Source: Saccharopolyspora hordei (GTDB lineage: Bacteria > Actinomycetota > Actinomycetes > Mycobacteriales > Pseudonocardiaceae). Taken from it: a stretch of 64,000 nt of DNA. A program made the translations under genes and the position numbers. The stretch lies in contig NZ_JACCFJ010000001.1 in assembly GCF_013410345.1 (NCBI RefSeq), forward strand, positions 372,001 through 436,000. The letters are read 5' to 3'. How positions within the stretch are numbered: the stretch's first letter is position 1; each line of letters opens with the position of its first letter. The notes beneath the pieces were generated by a model. The model did no database searches and was not told where the DNA came from. It was given only the letters and a program-made list of their open reading frames with translations. Positions 59,920-64,000 of this stretch are shown piece after piece.

Positions 59920-60528
59920 TCAGCCACGACGACCGGCGAGTTCTTCGGCCCCCGCGCACACCAGCACCGATTCGTCGAGCGCAGCGCGGTGGTAGTCGGT
60001 CGGTTCCAGCTCGGGCGGCAGCACTTCCACGCAGGGTTCGAGCTCACCGAGCGCGCGCAGCACGCGCTGGACCTCCCCGGTGAGGCCGATGACGTCGGCG
60101 GAGGCGGTCACCAGCACCACCAGCTTCGACCCGGAACCCCCGGTGCTCCGCCAGCTGTGCCGGACCTCGCGGACGCCCGGGCGGCCGCGCAGCGTGGCGC
60201 CGAGCACGAGCAGCGCGGAGTCGGCGACGCCGTCGCGGACGCCTTCCGCGCTGAACGAGTGCCGCGGGACCGCGGCGGGGTCGGCGGGCAGGACCGAGCC
60301 GACCACCGCGGGGTCGGCGCCCAGCGGGGACAGGGCTTCGGACAGCAGCCGGTGCTCGGCGTCGTCGAGGCCGATCCGCTCGCGCACGAGGATCCCCGGG
60401 AGCACCTGCGCGACCACCTCCGCCGCGTCCCCGGCGAGCCAGTCGCGGAAGCGCCACAGGTGCCGGTCGGGCAACCGGTCGGCGAGTCGCAGCAGCAACT
60501 CGTGACACCGCAGCTCGTTCTCACGCAC
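59920..60528 (-). CDS. Protein of unknown function (tandem paralogue B)
   Basis: The 202-residue cytoplasmic protein is the shorter partner of paralogue A and has the same two-part layout, an N-terminal helical block followed by an alpha/beta part with LVVLVTASADVIGLTGEVQR. No catalytic motif is visible. GTG 60528 lacks a well-placed Shine-Dalgarno; a TTG six bases upstream has GGGAGGGG at good spacing and may be used. The pair is transcribed together with about 28 bases between the genes. Function unknown. Confidence 0.65.
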   Translation of the reverse strand: MRENELRCHELLLRLADRLPDRHLWRFRDWLAGDAAEVVAQVLPGILVRERIGLDDAEHRLLSEALSPLGADPAVVGSVLPADPAAVPRHSFSAEGVRDGVADSALLVLGATLRGRPGVREVRHSWRSTGGSGSKLVVLVTASADVIGLTGEVQRVLRALGELEPCVEVLPPELEPTDYHRAALDESVLVCAGAEELAGRRG

Positions 60529-60813
60529 CGCCAACGTGGGCCCCTCCCAGCCTCGTCCCGTCGATGCGGGTGTCGTCTGCCGCCCCCGGCTCCAGTTACA
60601 CCCGTCCAGGTGAACCTTGGTCGCACTGGCTCGATCAATCAAGCCCCCGCACGACCGTTTCGCAACACACTGGAATTGATTGCCCCCCAATTGGGCTAAC
60701 CGGTTCCGACTAGCTCAATCATGGGGGTGATCGCAGCGTACTGGTCATCCCGGTGCGTTCGCGTCCCAGCTGCCGAAAAGAAGGCACAGATCACGCGACG
60801 TGGTCCGACGGAA

Positions 60814-60847
60814 ACGCGGCGTCACCCGGGAACGGGCGACGCCGCGT
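60814..60847 (-). terminator. Terminator of the RidA gene
   Basis: ACGCGGCGTC (60814-60823) pairs with GACGCCGCGT (60838-60847), 44 bases beyond the ridA stop. The rest of 60536-60890 shows no gene. Confidence 0.7.
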
Positions 60848-60890
60848 CGTTCTTGGGAACACCGCCGGGGTCCGATCCCGGCGACTCGCC

Positions 60891-61349
60891 CTATTCGACC
60901 TCGACGACCAATTCGACCTCGACCGGCACGCCCAGCGGCAGCTCGGCCACGCCCACCGCCGACCGCGCGTGCTTGCCGGCCTCGCCGAAGATCTCGCCGA
61001 GCACCTCCGAGGCACCGTTGACCACCGCGGGCTGGCCGGTGAAGCCCTCGGCCGAGGCCACGAACCCGACGACCTTGACGACGCGGACCACCGAGTCGAT
61101 CCCGACCAGGGCGTCCACCGCCGCCAGCGCGTTCAGCGCGCAGATCCGGGCGTACTGCTTGGCCTCCTCGCCGCTGATCTCGGCGCCGACCTTGCCGGTG
61201 GCGGCGACCTCTCCGGCCACCATCGGCACCTGACCCGCGGTGAAGACCAACGAACCGCTGCGCACCGCGGGCACGTAGTCCGCGACGGGCGTCACCACCT
61301 CCGGCAGCGGGATGCCCAGCTCCGCCAGGCGGTCCGTCCAGCGCCCCAC
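60891..61349 (-). CDS. RidA-family protein (Rv3678c-like)
   Basis: The 152-residue trimeric-fold protein belongs to the RidA/YjgF/UK114 group, whose best-known members hydrolyse reactive enamine/imine intermediates. Landmarks are SGSLVFTAGQVPM, the helix ARICALNALAAV and VNGASEVLGEIFGEAGKHAR. The active-site Arg of canonical RidA (in RxxVxV-type strands) appears replaced by Ala/Ser-containing HARSAVGVAEL, where Arg precedes Ser, so classical activity is plausible but unproven. GTG 61349 follows GGAGG and lies two bases from the DUF4177 stop, so the genes are one operon. Confidence 0.88.
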   Translation of the reverse strand: MGRWTDRLAELGIPLPEVVTPVADYVPAVRSGSLVFTAGQVPMVAGEVAATGKVGAEISGEEAKQYARICALNALAAVDALVGIDSVVRVVKVVGFVASAEGFTGQPAVVNGASEVLGEIFGEAGKHARSAVGVAELPLGVPVEVELVVEVE

Positions 61350-61350
61350 G

Positions 61351-61509
61351 TCAGGCCTCCTTCGGACGCTTCATGTAAGCGACCATCTGCTCACCGGTCG
61401 GACCGGGCAGCACGGCCACCAGCTCCCAGCCGTCCTCGCCCCACTGGTCGAGGATCTGCTTGGTCGCGTGGCTCAACAGCGGCACGGTCGCGTACTCCCA
61501 CTTCTGCAT
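61351..61509 (-). CDS. DUF4177 protein, 52 aa (Rv3678A-like)
   Basis: A 52-residue frame starts at ATG 61509 (MQKWEYATVPLLSH) and contains the DUF4177 signature GEDGWELVAVLPG, ending in KRPKEA. It is a small soluble beta-rich protein of unknown function, conserved beside ridA in actinobacteria. TAAGCT (minus strand, 61521-61516) ends six bases before the ATG with no Shine-Dalgarno, so the mRNA is probably leaderless. It is cotranscribed with the RidA gene. Confidence 0.85.
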   Translation of the reverse strand: MQKWEYATVPLLSHATKQILDQWGEDGWELVAVLPGPTGEQMVAYMKRPKEA

Positions 61510-61510
61510 G

Positions 61511-61620
61511 CGGGCAGCTTAAGACGTGTCCCCACGTCCGCGTGCGGGCGACTCACGCCGCCCACCCACTCCCGCACGCGGGCAGCTCAAGCCGTGTCCC
61601 CACGCCCGCGCGCGGGCGAC
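61511..61620. repeat. 42-bp direct repeat between divergent operons
   Basis: Copies at 61511-61552 and 61579-61620 differ at four of 42 positions. The first copy contains the -10 of the DUF4177 promoter. Confidence 0.7.
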
Positions 61621-61679
61621 CGGCGCCCCCCCGACCTGCTTCAGGGTGCGACCCGGAGACACCGCGCCGCCCCGCGACC

Positions 61680-61685
61680 TAGGCT
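61680..61685 (+). promoter_or_regulatory. -10 element TAGGCT for a leaderless ArsA-like transcript
   Basis: TAGGCT ends six bases before GTG 61692 and no Shine-Dalgarno is present. Confidence 0.55.
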
Positions 61686-61691
61686 GATCGT

Positions 61692-62693
61692 GTGACCGAC
61701 TGGAACGGGGAACTGAACCAGGCCCGATTGCACGTGGTCAGCGGCAAGGGCGGTACGGGGAAGACCACCGTGGCCGCCGCGCTCGCGCTCGCCCTCGCGA
61801 CCGGCGGTCACAAGGTGCTGCTGATCGAGGTCGAGGGGCGCCAGGGCATCGCGCAGCTCTTCGACACCGCACCGCTGCCCTACTCCGAGGAGTGGATCGC
61901 CGCGGCGCCCGGCGGCGGCGAGCTCCGCGCGCTGGCCATCGACGCCGAGGCGGCGCTCATGGAGTACCTGTCGATGTTCTACAACCTCGGCTTCGCCGGG
62001 CGCACGCTGCGCAAGATGGGCGCCATCGAGTTCGCCACCACCCTCGCGCCGGGCCTGCGCGACGTGCTGTTCACCGGCAAGATCAAGGAGTGCGTCGGCC
62101 GCACCGACGAGCGCGGCCGCTACGTCTACGACGCGGTGGTGGTCGACGCCCCGCCGACCGGGCGCGTGGTCAAGTTCCTCGACGTCACCCGGGCCATGGC
62201 CGACCTGGCCAAGGTCGGCCCCATCCGCGAGCACAGCGAAGGCGTGGTGCGGCTGCTGCACTCCAGCGACACCGTGGTGCACCTGGTGACGCTGCTGGAG
62301 GAGCTGCCGGTGCGGGAGACGCTGGAAGCGGTCGCCGAGCTCGACGCCGCCGACCTGCGCCCGGGCTGCGTGATCTGCAACCGGGTGCGCCCCGCCCGCC
62401 TGCCCGCCGACGTCGTCGCGGCCGCCGCCGAGGGCCGCGTCGACGCCGAGGAGGTGCGCACCGGGCTGCACGCCGCGGGGCTGCCCCTGGACGACGACGA
62501 GCTGGACGGGCTGGTGCACGAGACCATCGAGCACGCGGTCCAGGTCCGCGCCGAGGAGAACGCCCGCCGCCGGCTCGCCGAGACCGACCTGCCCACCGTC
62601 GGGCTGCCCGAACTGACCGCGGGGATCGACGTCGCCGAGCTCTACGAGCTGGCCGAGGTCCTCACCGAACACGGCATCCGGAGCCCCCGATGA
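61692..62693 (+). CDS. Get3/ArsA-family ATPase, first of pair (Rv3679/BagA-like)
   Basis: The 333-residue P-loop ATPase has the deviant Walker A SGKGGTGKTTVAAAL with the signature lysine, switch I in LLIEVEGRQG and the switch II DAPPTGR. It lacks the duplicated domain of E. coli ArsA. The M. tuberculosis pair Rv3679-Rv3680 was described as Get3 homologues (BagA/BagB, as I recall), forming a complex tied to glycerol/methylglyoxal-type stress. Its stop overlaps the next ATG (ATGA), so the subunits should be made in equal amounts. Confidence 0.93.
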   Translation: MTDWNGELNQARLHVVSGKGGTGKTTVAAALALALATGGHKVLLIEVEGRQGIAQLFDTAPLPYSEEWIAAAPGGGELRALAIDAEAALMEYLSMFYNLGFAGRTLRKMGAIEFATTLAPGLRDVLFTGKIKECVGRTDERGRYVYDAVVVDAPPTGRVVKFLDVTRAMADLAKVGPIREHSEGVVRLLHSSDTVVHLVTLLEELPVRETLEAVAELDAADLRPGCVICNRVRPARLPADVVAAAAEGRVDAEEVRTGLHAAGLPLDDDELDGLVHETIEHAVQVRAEENARRRLAETDLPTVGLPELTAGIDVAELYELAEVLTEHGIRSPR

Positions 62694-63829
62694 GCGAACC
62701 GCACCGCCCCGCCCAGGTCGACGTCGACGCCCTGCTGGACGACCCGGGCACCCGCGTCATCGTCTGCTGCGGGTCCGGGGGCGTGGGCAAGACGACGACC
62801 GCCGCGGCGCTGGCCGTGCGCGCCGCCGAGCGCGGCCGCAAGACCGCCGTGCTCACCATCGACCCGGCGCGGCGGCTCGCCCAGGCGCTCGGCCTGCGCG
62901 AGCTCGGCAACCAACCGAAGCAGGTGGTGGTGGAGGGCTTCGAACCGGCCGGCGACCTCAACGCGATGATGCTGGACATGCGCCGCACCTTCGACGACAT
63001 GGTGCTCGCGCACGCCGGCCGGGAACGCGCCGAGCAGATCCTGAACAACCCCTTCTACCAGACGATCTCCACATCCTTCTCCGGCACGCAGGAGTACATG
63101 GCGATGGAGAAGCTGGGGCAGCTGTCCGCCTCCGGGCAGTGGGACCTCATCGTGGTGGACACCCCGCCGAGCCGGTCGGCGCTGGACTTCCTGGACGCCC
63201 CGCAGCGGCTGTCCACCGTGCTGGACGGGCGGCTGATCAAGATGCTGTCCAGCCCGGCGCGGGCCGGCGGCAAGGGCCTGCGCAAGATCGTGGGCGCCGG
63301 GTTCGGCATCTTCGCCAAGGCCGTCTCGACGATCATCGGCGGCCAGCTGCTGGCCGACGCGGCCCGGTTCGTGCAGGCCTTCGACTCGACCTTCGGCGGG
63401 TTCCGGGAGCGCGCCGAGCACACCTACCAGCTGCTGCGCTCCCCCGGCACGGCGTTCTTGGTGGTCGCCGCGCCCGAGCCGGACGCGCTGCGGGAGGCCA
63501 CCTACTTCGTGGAGCGGCTGGCCGGCGAGCGGATGCCGCTGGCCGGTCTGGTGGCCAACCGGACCCACCCGGTGTTCACCGGGCTGGCCGGGGCGCGCGC
63601 CACCGCGGTGGCCGAGGAGATCGAGGCCACGGGCGAGGCGCCGATGGCCGCCGCCGCGCTGCGGGTGCACGCCGACCGCGTCGCGGTGGCCGAGCGGGAG
63701 AAGCGGTTGCTGGCCCGGTTCACCCGCGCGCACCCGGAAGTGGCGATGGTCGGTGTTCCCGCGCTGCCGACCGACGTGCACGACCTGGCGGGCCTGCAGG
63801 AGATCGGTCGGCGACTGGCAGGTGAATGA
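62690..63829 (+). CDS. Get3/ArsA-family ATPase, second of pair (Rv3680/BagB-like)
   Basis: The 379-residue partner has Walker A CGSGGVGKTTTAAAL, the switch I LTIDPARRLAQALG and switch II VDTPPSRSALDFLD, with a longer helical subdomain (about residues 130-260) that may bind hydrophobic clients. The ATPase pair is thought to act as a chaperone-like heterodimer. The 4-bp overlap with the first ATPase gives translational coupling. It is convergent to the whiB gene across a bidirectional terminator. Confidence 0.93.
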   Translation: MSEPHRPAQVDVDALLDDPGTRVIVCCGSGGVGKTTTAAALAVRAAERGRKTAVLTIDPARRLAQALGLRELGNQPKQVVVEGFEPAGDLNAMMLDMRRTFDDMVLAHAGRERAEQILNNPFYQTISTSFSGTQEYMAMEKLGQLSASGQWDLIVVDTPPSRSALDFLDAPQRLSTVLDGRLIKMLSSPARAGGKGLRKIVGAGFGIFAKAVSTIIGGQLLADAARFVQAFDSTFGGFRERAEHTYQLLRSPGTAFLVVAAPEPDALREATYFVERLAGERMPLAGLVANRTHPVFTGLAGARATAVAEEIEATGEAPMAAAALRVHADRVAVAEREKRLLARFTRAHPEVAMVGVPALPTDVHDLAGLQEIGRRLAGE

Positions 63830-63837
63830 CAGGGAAA

Positions 63838-63873
63838 GGGCCGGGCGATCCGCGGTGGCGAATTGCCCGGCCC
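63838..63873. terminator. Bidirectional terminator between the ATPase pair and whiB
   Basis: GGGCCGGGC (63838-63846) pairs with GCCCGGCCC (63865-63873) across an 18-base loop, nine bases after one stop and 14 from the other. Confidence 0.7.
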
Positions 63874-63886
63874 CAACCCGAATGGA

Positions 63887-64000
63887 CTAGCTCACCTGGT
63901 ACTCGTCGAAATCGACGTATTCGCGCCGGGCCGCTTCCAGCAATTCCCGCCAGCTGCGGACATCGGGACGACGGCGCAGCAACGCACGCCGCTCCCGCTC
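63887..64000 (-). CDS. WhiB-family Fe-S transcription factor, 3' end (WhiB4-like)
   Basis: Only the last 37 codons lie in the window; the Cys ligands and G[VI]WGG turn are beyond the right edge. The visible C-terminus ERERRALLRRRPDVRSW followed by RELLEAARREYVDFDE is the basic DNA-binding helix region of Wbl proteins. Position next to the ATPase pair matches whiB4 (Rv3681c), a redox-sensing regulator. Confidence 0.85.
   Translation of the reverse strand, partial: ERERRALLRRRPDVRSWRELLEAARREYVDFDEYQVS

Overview
The window is very GC-rich, GTG starts are common, and the genes have a distinctly actinobacterial character: WhiB, a reduced Tad pilus locus, MarP, paired Get3/ArsA ATPases and a TopA with a lysine-rich tail instead of zinc fingers. 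From gene content and order I infer a Pseudonocardiales actinomycete, possibly Saccharopolyspora or a relative. From memory, the backbone follows Mycobacterium tuberculosis Rv3626c-Rv3681c: DUF2342 protease, dacB, ppa, DNA polymerase III delta', topA, Rv3647c-like, helicase, tad/ssd, HAD phosphatase, Fic-like Rv3662c, acs, holin-like, marP, Nudix, TlpA, nth, Rv3675-like, crp, metallo-beta-lactamase, RidA, DUF4177, two ArsA-like ATPases and whiB4. No CRISPR array, insertion sequence or prophage was recognised.

Layout. 0-6.3 kb: a partial zinc protease, a 1644-residue DacB with a huge disordered cytoplasmic arm, divergent ppa, and a cluster of DnaA-box-like sites. 6.5-16.2 kb: an accessory stretch with an MFS exporter, small membrane and secreted proteins, a SLATT/DUF4231 protein, an M23 peptidase, a trans-sulfuration enzyme, decayed or frameshifted genes, tRNA-Thr(CGT) and a frameshifted surface protein. 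16.2-28 kb: DNA polymerase III delta', TopA, a conserved unknown, a lipoprotein, an H+-pyrophosphatase, an MrfA-type helicase and a small prim-pol protein. 28.3-33.1 kb: a seven-gene, mostly overlapping Tad operon. 33.7-35 kb: an HAD phosphatase followed by a probable structured RNA with its own promoter and terminator.

35-45.5 kb: an island for peptidoglycan fragment recycling (NagZ, NamZ and AmiE-like exoenzymes, a MurR-type regulator and the MurQ etherase). It is interrupted by a MarR/metallo-hydrolase pair and an F420/PPOX enzyme, and followed by a nucleoside hydrolase and a degenerate Fic protein. No MurNAc transporter or kinase is present. 45.7-54.3 kb: acs, nhaA behind a structured leader, and the coupled marP, Nudix, tlpA and nth block next to crp. 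54.9-60.5 kb: an MFS transporter, MBL and Nudix hydrolases, a Gfo/Idh oxidoreductase and a tandem pair of paralogous unknown proteins. 60.9-64 kb: RidA and DUF4177, divergent from the two coupled Get3-like ATPases, ending in the 3' part of a whiB4-like gene.

Several genes are split by single-base frameshifts, some at G or C runs. These could be true decay or assembly errors, and I flag each one. Many starts lack a Shine-Dalgarno sequence and sit 6-7 bases after a -10 hexamer, which suggests leaderless transcripts.
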